The notes: generated by a model not told the origin, from the sequence alone. A DNA stretch of 64,000 bases from CBDFGN01 sp965247065 (GCA_965247065.1 CBDFGN010000006.1:124001-188000); one strand, 5' to 3'. Counted from the first letter of the stretch, positions 1 to 9,039 are shown. A program made the numbers and translations.

Positions 1-689
1 CTGACGTGCTTCCCGGGCGATGTTTAGTGCCACTTCCACATTGTTCCTCTTTGCCAGGGAGATCTGAGATGACGTGGCTCCGCCCTCATTCTTCATCTTG
101 CCCAATTTCCAATTCAATAATTGCGCCTTAGTAATCTCGGTAAGCATCTCGGCAAGTTTCTTTTGCACCAACTGAAATGAGGCTATCGGTCGATTGAATT
201 GGATTCTCTCGTTGGCGTATCTGCGTGCTGAGTCATAGCAGTCCATAGCCGCTCCAATAACACCCCATGCGATTCCGTATCGCGCTGAATCGAGACACTT
301 GAGAGGCGCGCCCAACCCGTCCTTCTTGGGAAGGAGGTTTTCTTTTGGGATCTTTACGTTATCAAATACCAGGTCTCCAGTAGAGCTTGCTCTGAGCGAC
401 CATTTATTACGTGTGGTAGGGGTTGTGAATCCTGCCATACCTCTTTCCAGGATAAGGCCTTGAACGCGGCCCTGCTGGTTTTTTGCCTATATCACGCCGA
501 TATCAGCCTTTGGAGCGTTCGAAATCCACATTTTCGAACCGTTCAATAGGTAGTGCTCGCCGTGGTCTTCAAAATGGGATCTCATTCCGGCCGGATCCGA
601 TCCATGGTCAGGTTCAGTTAAACCAAAACAACCTAGCAACTCTCCTGATGCTAGTGTCATGTCAATTATAATATGACGTAATATTTTTG

Positions 690-697
690 TATCTTTG
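690..697 (+). promoter_or_regulatory. candidate -7 box of the IS transposase promoter
   Basis: TATCTTTG fits the Bacteroidota -7 consensus TANNTTTG and lies 22 bases before the preferred transposase ATG at 720. No clear -33 TTTG element is visible upstream within the IS end, so this is tentative. Confidence 0.35.
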
Positions 698-719
698 CCG
701 TACATCAAACTTAAAGATT

Positions 720-1851
720 ATGGCAAGATATAAAGTGACATTAGCAAAAGTGGAACGCCAAGAGCTAATGGCAATTATTAACAAAGGCAAGCATACTTCT
801 CAAAAGTTTCGCAGCGCATATATTTTGTTGAACTGTGATAAGGGACCATATGCAGAGAAGGTAACCAATGAGCAGATCAGCAAGGTACTGAAGGTAGGCA
901 TGCGTACCATTGACCGGGTCAAAAAACGATTTGTAGAAGAAGGCTTTGAGGCGGTATTGGAGCGCAAACCAACCACCAGGACCTATAGTCGTAAGGTAGA
1001 TGGTGACATCGAAGCGCATCTGATAGCGCTGTGCTGCAGTAAACCACCTGAAGGATATGCCCGATGGTCGCTTCGGCTGCTGTCAGATAAGATGGTAGAG
1101 CTTCAATATACTGACAGCATTTCTCACGAAACGGTGCGTACCGTTTTAAAAAAACGCCTTAAAACCCTGGAAGGTAAGCCAGTGGATTATTCCCCCCAAA
1201 TCCGACAGTAGCTTTGTGGCACACATGGAGCAGGTATTAGATGTGTATAAACGGCCTTATGATCCTGAAAGTCCGGTAGTATGCATGGATGAAACGCCCA
1301 AACAATTGATTAAGGAAACCAGGATAACCGAGCCGATGCAAAAGGGCAAAGCAACCAGGGTGGATTATGAATACCGGCGTTGCGGGGTGTGTAATGTGTT
1401 TATTGCCAGTGAGCCGGTCACAGGAAAGCGAATGGTTAAGCTTACCGAGAGGAAAACCCGGAAAGACTGGGCTAAGTTCATCAAAGAGATTGCTGATCAG
1501 ATGTATCCTGATTCTGGGAAGATCACCTTAGTGATGGACAATTATATCACACATACAGCTGCCTCCTTATATGAAACATATCCTCCCGAAGAAGCAAAAA
1601 GAATATGGGATCGGTTTGAGCTTGTATATACACCAAAACATGGAAGCTGGCTGAACATGGCAGAAATTGAACTCAGTGTGCTTTCCAGACAATGCTTAAG
1701 TAGACGAATTGACAGTATGGAGATAATCCGAAAAGAAGTGAAAGCATGGGAGGAACATCGAAACAACAAGAACGCCAGTATTGATTGGCGCTTTACAACA
1801 AAAGATGCACGGATAAAATTAAAAAAGCTTTATCCGTCAATTCGAACTTGA
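720..1851 (+). pseudogene. IS630-family transposase, split by a frameshift at an A7 tract
   Basis: This is an IS630-type DDE transposase in two overlapping frames. Part 1 (720-1211) has the N-terminal helix-turn-helix region (VTNEQISKVLKVGMRTIDRVKKRF). Part 2, open from 1150 onward in the next frame, has the catalytic domain with D in VCMDETPKQL, D in LVMDNYITHT and E in WLNMAEIELSVL, so the DDE residues are intact. The frames meet in AAAAAAA (1148-1154). Adding two A's, or losing one, joins them into the family-like sequence KNALKPW...QWIIPPK. The start ATG at 720 is preferred over an upstream frame start at 687, which would lie inside the likely promoter. It could be a dead transposase, or one expressed by slippage on the A tract. 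Confidence 0.85.
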
Positions 1852-2264
1852 CATGACACTAGTTTAGGAAGGTATTTAATTTTCTGTTTCTCCGAGCCAA
1901 ACTCGGAAATAGGGAACATAACCAGGGATCCTTGAACTGATGCTGTGGAGCGCATTCCAGAATCTACGCGCTCTAATTCCTGCATAATTAATCCATATGA
2001 TATGTAATCGAGACCGCCGCCTCCGTATTCAATCGGTATTGTAGGTCCAAAGGCTCCGATTTCACCAAACTTGGGGACAATTTCGTCCGGAAACGTGCTA
2101 TTCTGATTCCAGTCCTCGATAAAGGGGCTTAATTCCCGTTTGGCAAAATCTCTGATTGAAGAGCGGATGAGCTTGTGCTCCTCCGTTAGTAGATCATCTA
2201 CCTGATAAAAATCGGGAGATTCAAACAGGTCAGGATGGGCAGTTTTCAGGTTTTGGCCCTCATG

Positions 2265-2297
2265 TTTGAGGGAATTCACCGCCATTGTTTATCTTTG
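2265..2297 (+). promoter_or_regulatory. candidate kynA promoter (TTTG - 21 nt - TATCTTTG)
   Basis: TTTG at 2265-2268 and TATCTTTG at 2290-2297 match the Bacteroidota -33/-7 pattern with a 21-base spacer. A start about six bases downstream would give a leader of about 50 bases before kynA at 2354. The -33 element lies inside the first codons of the divergent gcdH gene. Confidence 0.5.
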
Positions 2298-2353
2298 TTT
2301 TAGTCAAAGGAATGTCTCAAATTTACAACATTATTCCCGCTTAAGGGTCCGTC

Positions 2354-3313
2354 ATGGGCAAAGACTTAACTCCTCAAATCATAGCAAAAATCAATCAATT
2401 GGAGGAAAAGTATGACACCATGGGTCAGGATCTTTCATCATATTTGGACGGGTTGCTTTATACGGATTACCTTACGTACTGGGACTACATTCATCTTGAT
2501 ACACTTCTAAGTCTCCAAAACCCTAAAACCAACTTTCCGGATGAGCAAATATTCATCATATATCATCAAATTACCGAGCTATATTTTAAAATGATTCTAT
2601 GGGAATTGGAGCAAGTGGTTGAAACTGAACCTCCGTCCCCAGAGTTTTTTTTGGAAAAGATGGGTCGAATTAACCGCTATTTAGAGAGCCTGACCAATTC
2701 CTTTGATATAATGATTGAGGGGATGAAAAAAGAGCAATTTCTAGCTTTTAGGATGGCATTATTGCCCTCGAGCGGATTTCAATCCATGCAATACCGCTTG
2801 ATCGAAATTAGCTGCACTGATATGATAAATTTGATCAATACCCAGCAAAAACAAGTTTTAGAACCAGAGTCCACAATCGAAGAGCTGTTCAACAGTATTT
2901 ATTGGAAGACTGGAGCCACTGAATTGGCCACCGGTAAGAAGACCCTCACACTGGCGCAGTTTGAGGACAAGTATGGACCGATGCTGATCAAAAGGGCCAA
3001 AGAATATAAGACCAAAAACCTGTGGCAGCGCTTCCTGAACCTTCCGGCTCCCTATGAGCGAGAAAAACTAAAGGAGGAGCTTCGCCGCTTAGACCACCTT
3101 GCGAACGTTGACTGGCCATTAGCTCATTATAAGTCCGCAGTGCGATATCTTCAAAGGGATCCAGATCATATCGCTGCCACTGGAGGAACCAATTGGCAGA
3201 AGTACTTACCGCCCAGATTTCAGAAGGTGGTGTTCTTCCCAGATCTTTGGGATCTGGAGGAACTTGACAGTTGGGGCAAATCCTGGGTCGTAAGAGAGGT
3301 TTTGGATCAATAA
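2354..3313 (+). CDS. kynA: tryptophan 2,3-dioxygenase
   Basis: This cytoplasmic heme enzyme opens the indole ring of L-tryptophan to N-formylkynurenine, the first step of kynurenine-pathway degradation. The 319-residue product shows the family signature YHQITELYFKMILWELEQV near residue 75, preceded by YWDYIHLDTLLSLQ. A later block, FQSMQYRLIE, corresponds to the substrate-contact region. Length is near that of other Bacteroidota members. No other kynurenine-pathway gene is adjacent. The divergent neighbour gcdH acts in lysine/tryptophan carbon catabolism, so the pair may once have been functionally linked. The ATG at 2354 is the first start after the stop-bounded frame and lies about 55 bases after the candidate -7 box. 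Confidence 0.93.
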   Translation: MGKDLTPQIIAKINQLEEKYDTMGQDLSSYLDGLLYTDYLTYWDYIHLDTLLSLQNPKTNFPDEQIFIIYHQITELYFKMILWELEQVVETEPPSPEFFLEKMGRINRYLESLTNSFDIMIEGMKKEQFLAFRMALLPSSGFQSMQYRLIEISCTDMINLINTQQKQVLEPESTIEELFNSIYWKTGATELATGKKTLTLAQFEDKYGPMLIKRAKEYKTKNLWQRFLNLPAPYEREKLKEELRRLDHLANVDWPLAHYKSAVRYLQRDPDHIAATGGTNWQKYLPPRFQKVVFFPDLWDLEELDSWGKSWVVREVLDQ

Positions 3314-3347
3314 TCAGATTTTGATTCTCATGTAATAATAACAGGAA

Positions 3348-5179
3348 GTGAAATCCTTTGTTAAGATATTGATCCTATCAGCGGGTGTGGCAAATTGCAC
3401 ACTTGGACAACTGATTCAGATTACCAACTACTATCCAGAGAACCCCCATATGATAAATGAAAAATATTTCGTTACTGACACTTCAACGAACGTCCTGGAC
3501 GGTTCTTACACTTCCTATCACATAAACGGAAAGATAAAATCTGAAGGTTTGTATAAGAGCAATCAGCCGATGGGGGTTTGGAAATACTACCACCGCAACG
3601 GTAACTTGAAAATGACGGGTGCTCTTAAGAACAATTCCAACTATGGTCTATGGAGCTATTACTTTGAAAACGGGAGTAAGAATATGGAAGGGGAGTTGTA
3701 CGAGGGCAGGCGAGAGGGAATTTGGAAATTCCATTACGAATCTGGTGGGGAGAAAAGTTCTGGACCCTACAAAAGCAGCATAAAACACGGATCCTGGACG
3801 TATTTCTATGAACGAGGTGAATTGAAGGCCGAAGCCTTTTATTTAATGGGTCGCGGCATTTACAAGGAGTATTATGCAACCGGAGAGCTTCAAATGGAGG
3901 GTCTTAACGTTGGAGAAAGAGCGACAGCCTTTGGCGTTTCTACTATCCTTCGGGCCGGCTTAAAGCAGAAGGCAACTACATGAACGGTCTAAAGAACGGG
4001 GACTGGAAGTATTATCATGAAAATGAAACTAATTCGGCCCATGGAAAATACGTGGATGGTAAATCTTTTGGCCAGTGGAGTTACTATTATGAAAACGGAA
4101 GTTTAAGCTCCCAGGGCCTAGAAAGAGAGGGTCAAAAAGAAGGATTTTGGAAGCTGTACTATGAAAACGGATCGCTTAAAGGCGATGGTGATTTTGAATC
4201 CGGAAGTGGCAAGTACAGCGAGTACTATCCGAATGGGAAACTGAAACTGCAGGGCTACCTTAAAGAGGGAAAAAACCATGGAATATGGAGGTACTACTAC
4301 CAGGATGGAAGTTTGGAAGGATCGGCAACATTCGTAGACGGCAAAGGGGAATACGCCGGATATTACGATAACGGCGTGATGAAAATGCAGGGCCCGATTG
4401 AGGATCAAAAAAAGGTCGGAAAATGGAAATTGTATAACAAACGAGGAGAACTTACTGGCTATTACAATCCAATCTATCGAGACGCAGACCCAACTTATTC
4501 GGTCAGCGATCCGCAAATTGCGGATGCCGGACCAGGGGATTACCAAAAACCTGCTTATACGTATAAAAATCGAAAGATAAAATACTTTACTCGGCGGGTC
4601 AACGAATATCGGGCTGTCGTAGTTGCGACCAATCCGGTCAGTACAATAGGTGGAAGCCTTCCATTCGCGTTGGAGTACTACTATCAGGAACGTCTGGGAT
4701 ATGAATTGATTTTTACAGTCATTCGAAATCCCTTTTTTATAACCGACGCAAACGTAACCCAAGACGAGCTGTATAAAAGGGGTTACTCGCTCTCGCTAAG
4801 ACAAAAATTTTATGAAAAGGACGGAAGGTACGGAATGTTCTATTTCGGGCATGAGCTGTATTTTTCTTCCTTGCAACACTTTGTGAACAAAGTTGATTCA
4901 ACAGCGGGGAACCGAAAGGACACGTATCGCGCGGAGGAGGAAAAAGTGGAATACGGGTTCTTCATAGGCGACCGGATTATGAGGGAGGTTGGTAAGGGCG
5001 GATTTACTTTAGACGCCTATCTAGGACTTGGGGTTGGTTACAGGACATTTGCAGAGGATTTCAACAATCTTCCCGAAATATCCAACATTTTTGGTGATCT
5101 GGATCAGTCCAGGTTCAGTACCAGTTTCCGGTTTGGTTTGAATATTGGCTTCATGGGTCCACTGCGGAAGTCGTATTAG
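3348..5179 (+). pseudogene. secreted YwqK/MORN-like repeat protein with C-terminal beta-barrel-like domain, frameshifted
   Basis: Two adjacent frames (3348-3983 and 3980-5179) are one gene broken by a one-base indel. Frame 1 reads VGER then drifts to nonsense. Frame 2, from about 3917, reads SDSLWRFYYPSGRLKAEGNYMNG, continuing the repeat. One extra A in the AAA at 3916-3918 would join them into a protein of about 610 residues. It begins with a GTG start and a signal-like peptide (MKSFVKILILSAGVANC). About a dozen repeats follow of the type YYENGxLKxEGxYxxGxxxGxW, as in proteins annotated YwqK-family antitoxin. The last ~190 residues (from about 4570) have alternating aromatic/glycine strands resembling an outer-membrane barrel (FTLDAYLGLGVGYRTF, FSTSFRFGLNIGFMG). 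Function is unknown. No toxin partner is adjacent. Confidence 0.75.
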
Positions 5180-5245
5180 CGCATCTTAAGCGATTACTGG
5201 CTTTTGCAATGGCTGATCGCATTTTGATAGAATAAGGATCAGAGG

Positions 5246-5611
5246 ATGAAAAAAACAATCGTCATTGGGGCAAGCCCAAATCCTTCCAGGTTTGCGTATA
5301 TGGCCTCTCATGAGCTTAACAGTAAAGATCTTGAATTCGTTCCTGTGGGGATCAGGGAGGGAAAGATCGCCGGTCATAAAATATTGGACCTCAGGCAGAA
5401 ACCGTCCCTTGGCGAAGTGGACACGATCACCTTGTATATTCATCCCCGACACCAGCCGGAGTGGTACGAATATCTCCTAAGTTTAAACCCGCGTCGAATC
5501 ATTTTTAATCCCGGTGCAGAGAACAATGAGCTGGCCCATATGGCCCGGGAGAAGGGCATAATTGTGGAATACGCGTGCACCCTGGTCATGCTCAATCTTG
5601 GAACCTACTAA
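5246..5611 (+). CDS. CoA-binding domain protein (YccU-like)
   Basis: This 121-residue protein is a single Rossmann-like CoA-binding domain (CoA_binding_2 family). The N-terminal nucleotide-binding segment MKKTIVIGASPNPSRFAYMA is typical, followed by VDTITLYIHPRHQPEW and a C-terminal IIFNPGAENNELAHMAREKGIIVEYACTLVML. Family members are small cytosolic proteins of uncertain physiological role. The gene stands alone between the repeat protein and gyrB. The ATG at 5246 is preceded by a purine-rich GGATCAGAGG. Confidence 0.85.
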   Translation: MKKTIVIGASPNPSRFAYMASHELNSKDLEFVPVGIREGKIAGHKILDLRQKPSLGEVDTITLYIHPRHQPEWYEYLLSLNPRRIIFNPGAENNELAHMAREKGIIVEYACTLVMLNLGTY

Positions 5612-5823
5612 GGATACCAAAATTCTTCTAAAAATACCTCTCGTAAGTAATATTATTTTTCCATGAACAGCTAATCAAAAAAGCCCAAAACCATCTTTGG
5701 AGGAGGTTAATCGGTTTCATTTTGGAGAATTTTTTCGATTATAATAATACTAATATTTATGGCCATTTTAGGGTGACATGATCGTATTTTGTTGTATTTT
5801 TAATAGATTTTTAACCGTCCAAA

Positions 5824-7803
5824 ATGAGCGAAGAAAAAATATCACCAACACAGGAAAGAGTACGCCCAAAAGACAGTTATTCAGCCGGTAATATTCAGGT
5901 ATTGGAAGGATTGGAGGCAGTTAGAAAAAGGCCTGCCATGTACATTGGAGATCTCGCATCCAAGGGGTTACATCACCTGGTATGGGAGGTGGTGGACAAT
6001 TCGATTGATGAGGCCCTGGCCGGGTATTGTGATGAAATAAATGTTGAAATTCTGGAGGACAACTCCATCGTTGTACGTGACAATGGCCGGGGAATCCCGA
6101 CCGACATCCACCCCAAGGAGAAGCGGTCTGCCCTGGAGGTGGTTATGACCGTGCTTCATGCGGGAGGAAAATTCGATAAAGATACCTATAAGGTCTCCGG
6201 CGGATTACACGGAGTAGGGGTGTCCTGCGTTAACGCGCTCTCCTCGCATTTAAAAGTTGAGGTTCACCGGGGTGGGATTCTGTATGAGCAGGAGTACGGT
6301 CGCGGGATTCCAAAATACCAAGTGAGAAAAAAAGGCAAAACTGATTTGACGGGAACCCATGTACATTTCGCTCCTGATCCCAAGATTTTTTCCAACATTG
6401 AGTATAAATATGAAACGGTAGCATCCAGGCTTCGCGAACTAGCCTTCTTGAACGCCAAAATAAGATTAACACTGGTAGATTTTAGAGACAAGGACGATAA
6501 AGACAGCCCAAAACGAGATGAGTTTTACTCGGAGGGAGGTTTACGGGAATTTGTCAACTACATTGACTCCGCCAAGGACAAGCTCATTGAGGAACCAATT
6601 TATTTGGATGTGGAGAGGAACAGCTTCCCTGTTCAGGTGGCAATGAATTATAACACCTCATTCAACGAGAACCTGGTTTCGTACGTCAATAATATTAATA
6701 CAATAGAAGGCGGCACTCATGTTGCTGGCTTTCGTCGAGCCATTACTCGAACTTTGAAATCATATGCGGATAAATCGGGGCAGCTGGATAAAATCAAGGT
6801 GGATATTAGCGGGGATGATTTTCGGGAAGGCCTGACTGCGGTCATATCAGTTAAGGTTGCGGAGCCTCAATTTGAGGGTCAAACCAAGACCAAATTGGGA
6901 AACTCCGATGTAATGGGCGCCGTGGATACAGCTGTAAGCGAGACCCTGCAGAATTACTTGGAAGAGAACCCCAGAGACGCGAAAAAGATCGTAAGTAAGG
7001 TGATTTTAGCTGCTCAAGCTCGCCATGCTGCCAGAAAGGCGAGGGAGATGGTTCAACGAAAAAATGTACTAACCGGGACTGGATTACCAGGCAAGCTTGC
7101 TGATTGCTCGGACAAGGATCCTGAGAATTGTGAGATCTATTTGGTCGAAGGAGACTCGGCGGGAGGATCCGCGAAGCAGGGACGAGATCGACAATTTCAG
7201 GCCATCCTGCCCCTCAGAGGAAAAATTCTGAACGTTGAGAAGGCTCAGGAGCACAAGATTTACGATAATGAGGAGATCAAGAATATCATTACTGCGCTCG
7301 GGGTGAGCTTTGGTACCGAAGAAGATGATAAGGCCCTTGACATCACTAAGCTACGCTACCACAAGATCATCATAATGACGGATGCTGACGTTGACGGCAG
7401 CCACATCCGCACCTTGATTCTCACCTTTTTCTTCCGGTACATGCACAAATTGATCGAAAACGGATACGTTTATATTGCCCTACCACCGTTGTACCTAACT
7501 AAAAAAGGAAAGGATGAGCACTATGCATGGAGTGAAGAAGAACGGGAGAAGTTCGTAAAGCAGCTTGCAAAAGACGGGAAAACTGAAGGGGTGACCGTTC
7601 AACGTTACAAAGGTCTGGGCGAAATGAATCCGGAACAATTATGGAGTACCACCATGGACCCCACAACCCGGTGCTTGAAGAGAGTTACCATCGAATCCGC
7701 AGCCGAAGCAGAGCACCTTTTTTCCATGCTCATGGGGGATGAAGTTGCCCCCCGTAGGGAATTTATCGAGAGGAATGCTAAATACGCAAATCTCGATATA
7801 TGA
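5824..7803 (+). CDS. gyrB: DNA gyrase subunit B
   Basis: GyrB is the ATPase subunit of DNA gyrase, which introduces negative supercoils with GyrA. The 659-residue length is that of the compact GyrB without the large insertion of E. coli. Visible in order are the GHKL ATPase motifs (VVDNSIDEALAGY, VVRDNGRGIPTDIH, GGLHGVGVSCVNALS) in the first ~130 residues and the transducer domain. Next comes the TOPRIM domain with EGDSAGGSAKQGRDR and the metal-binding DADVDGSHIRTL near residue 520. The C-terminal RYKGLGEMNPEQLW closes it. ParE is the alternative, but the QGRDRQFQAILPLRGKILNVEKA block and length favour GyrB. It ends with TGA, showing TGA is a normal stop here. Confidence 0.96.
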   Translation: MSEEKISPTQERVRPKDSYSAGNIQVLEGLEAVRKRPAMYIGDLASKGLHHLVWEVVDNSIDEALAGYCDEINVEILEDNSIVVRDNGRGIPTDIHPKEKRSALEVVMTVLHAGGKFDKDTYKVSGGLHGVGVSCVNALSSHLKVEVHRGGILYEQEYGRGIPKYQVRKKGKTDLTGTHVHFAPDPKIFSNIEYKYETVASRLRELAFLNAKIRLTLVDFRDKDDKDSPKRDEFYSEGGLREFVNYIDSAKDKLIEEPIYLDVERNSFPVQVAMNYNTSFNENLVSYVNNINTIEGGTHVAGFRRAITRTLKSYADKSGQLDKIKVDISGDDFREGLTAVISVKVAEPQFEGQTKTKLGNSDVMGAVDTAVSETLQNYLEENPRDAKKIVSKVILAAQARHAARKAREMVQRKNVLTGTGLPGKLADCSDKDPENCEIYLVEGDSAGGSAKQGRDRQFQAILPLRGKILNVEKAQEHKIYDNEEIKNIITALGVSFGTEEDDKALDITKLRYHKIIIMTDADVDGSHIRTLILTFFFRYMHKLIENGYVYIALPPLYLTKKGKDEHYAWSEEEREKFVKQLAKDGKTEGVTVQRYKGLGEMNPEQLWSTTMDPTTRCLKRVTIESAAEAEHLFSMLMGDEVAPRREFIERNAKYANLDI

Positions 7804-7852
7804 ATTTGCTAAAATAAGAGGCATTTTCCTGTCAATTTTACGTCGAAACATC

Positions 7853-7860
7853 TAAGTTTG
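7853..7860 (+). promoter_or_regulatory. candidate -7 promoter box of the met operon
   Basis: TAAGTTTG matches TANNTTTG and lies five bases before the first paired base of the SAM riboswitch. That places transcription start almost exactly at the riboswitch 5' end. The -33 region (about 7828-7831, CCTG) is a weak match. Confidence 0.55.
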
Positions 7861-7865
7861 CGTCA

Positions 7866-7970
7866 CCTTATTAAGAAAGGCCGAGGGACTGGGCCCATTG
7901 AAGTCTTGGCAACCCTCCTGCATAGGAGACAGGTGCTAATTCCCAACCTGATATTTGGGGGAAAATAAGG
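7866..7970 (+). ncRNA. SAM-I (S-box) riboswitch aptamer
   Basis: The conserved S-box core is visible: AAGAAAGG-CCGAGGGA (kink-turn side), CTGGGCCCATTGAAG, TTGGCAACC, and AGGTGCTAATTCC. P1 is formed by CCTTATT (7866-7872) and AATAAGG (7964-7970). P3 is CTCCT/AGGAG around 7915-7928. P4 pairs CCAA/TTGG near 7943-7957. It binds S-adenosylmethionine and sits 55 bases before metH, so it is expected to turn the methionine operon down when SAM is plentiful. No strong terminator follows; a U7 tract is at 8001-8007. Confidence 0.93.
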
Positions 7971-8025
7971 AGACCCTCCAGAAGTCGGTATCCTGATAAG
8001 TTTTTTTGATTCTAGAGTGAGGATC

Positions 8026-9030
8026 ATGAGTATATCATTGTATGAAATTCTGGAGAGCAGGATCATGGTATTGGACGGAGCTATGGGAACCATGATTCAA
8101 CGTTATAATCTAGATGAAGCTGATTTCAGAGGTGAGCGCCTTAAGGACCATCATTTGGATCTAAAAGGCAATAACGATCTGCTATCTCTCACTCGCCAGG
8201 ACGTAATTGGGGAGATTCACGCCGCGTACCTTAAAGCCGGAGCGGATATCATTGAGACTAACACCTTCAGCTCCACCTCTATTGCTCAAGCTGATTACGG
8301 TCTGGAGGATTTAGTATTTGAGATCAATCTTCAAGCGGCCCGTGTGGCCAAGCAGGTGGCAGATCAATTCACCCGGCAGCAACCTGAAAAACCCAGGTTT
8401 GTAGCCGGTTCCATCGGCCCGACCAATAGAACAGCATCGATCTCCCCGGATGTGAACGATCCCTCTTTCAGAGCCATATCTTTTGATCTCCTCGCTGAGT
8501 CGTACAAAGAACAGACTACAGCTTTACAGGAGGGTGGCGTCGATGTTTTTCTTATTGAAACCATATTTGATACCCTTAACGCCAAAGCAGCCTTATTTGC
8601 TATCAAGGATTTGCAGAATGAAACTGGCGTCGAGATTCCCGTTATGATTTCCGGGACCATTACCGACAATAGTGGCCGGACTCTTTCCGGTCAGACAACT
8701 AAGGCGTTCTTGATATCCGTGACCCATCTTCCCTTGATTAGTGTCGGATTGAATTGCTCGCTGGGTGCGGATCAACTTTTACAGTACACTCAAGTGCTGG
8801 CTAAGGAAACCGATTTGTTCGTTAGCGTTCATCCAAACGCAGGATTACCGAATGCTTTTGGAGAGTACGACCAAACTCCCCAACTAATGGCTCAGCAAAT
8901 AGAGGAGTACCTAAAAGAGGGTTTGGTTAATGTCATTGGCGGCTGCTGCGGAACTACTCCAGATCACATCAGGCAATTGAGCAACCTTGCCGTGCAATAT
9001 TCACCCCGGCCCGTTTCCGAAATTATCTGA
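8026..9030 (+). CDS. metH: methionine synthase, homocysteine-binding module (split MetH, part 1)
   Basis: This is the N-terminal homocysteine S-methyltransferase module of cobalamin-dependent methionine synthase. It binds zinc and homocysteine and passes on the methyl group carried by the partner's cobalamin. It starts with the family block VLDGAMGTMIQRYNL and has ETNTFSSTSIAQADYGLE, GSIGPTNRTASISPDV and the zinc-ligand cysteines in GLNCSLG and GGCCGTTPDHI. The product of about 335 residues ends where a full MetH would enter the pterin domain. The second half follows as a separate gene nine bases downstream. ATG 8026 is preferred; an in-frame GTG at 8017 is the alternative. It is the first gene after the SAM riboswitch. 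Confidence 0.93.
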   Translation: MSISLYEILESRIMVLDGAMGTMIQRYNLDEADFRGERLKDHHLDLKGNNDLLSLTRQDVIGEIHAAYLKAGADIIETNTFSSTSIAQADYGLEDLVFEINLQAARVAKQVADQFTRQQPEKPRFVAGSIGPTNRTASISPDVNDPSFRAISFDLLAESYKEQTTALQEGGVDVFLIETIFDTLNAKAALFAIKDLQNETGVEIPVMISGTITDNSGRTLSGQTTKAFLISVTHLPLISVGLNCSLGADQLLQYTQVLAKETDLFVSVHPNAGLPNAFGEYDQTPQLMAQQIEEYLKEGLVNVIGGCCGTTPDHIRQLSNLAVQYSPRPVSEII

Positions 9031-9039
9031 TCAACCACC

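Larger units (their letters stand above)
654..1859 (+). mobile_element. IS630-family insertion sequence (about 1.2 kb)
   Basis: The element is bounded by terminal inverted repeats: GTGTCATGTCAA at 654-665 and its reverse complement TTGACATGACAC at 1848-1859. The flanking dinucleotide TA is present on both sides (652-653 and 1860-1861), the target duplication expected for IS630/Tc1-type transposition. It carries one DDE transposase reading frame, split by a frameshift. It lies inside gcdH in the opposite orientation. The transposase stop codon (1849-1851) lies within the right inverted repeat. The clean ends and identical repeats suggest a fairly recent insertion. Confidence 0.95.
1..2285 (-). 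pseudogene. gcdH: glutaryl-CoA dehydrogenase, interrupted by IS630 element and an amber codon; runs off the window edge
   Basis: This encoded an FAD-dependent acyl-CoA dehydrogenase closely matching glutaryl-CoA dehydrogenase, which converts glutaryl-CoA to crotonyl-CoA in lysine and tryptophan breakdown. Family blocks seen in order are ELERVDSG, SLVMFPI, KYLPKL, GELLGCFGLTEPDHGSDP, WISNAP, KWSLRAS, ARYGIAWGV and QLVQKKLAEMLTEIT. The start is the ATG at 2285. The reading frame is cut at 652-653/1860-1861 by an IS element. With the IS and one TA copy removed, the frame continues exactly (KYLPKL then ASGELLG). Separately, codon 487-489 is TAG where the family has Trp (pattern V-V-W-A), and the same frame stays open down to position 1. 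The C-terminus lies outside the window. The gene is divergent from kynA, another amino-acid catabolic gene. The product is almost certainly non-functional as sequenced. Confidence 0.93.

Noticed and set aside
5770..5823. TATTTTG near gyrB as a promoter
   Set aside because: One base short of TANNTTTG and without a suitable -33 element.
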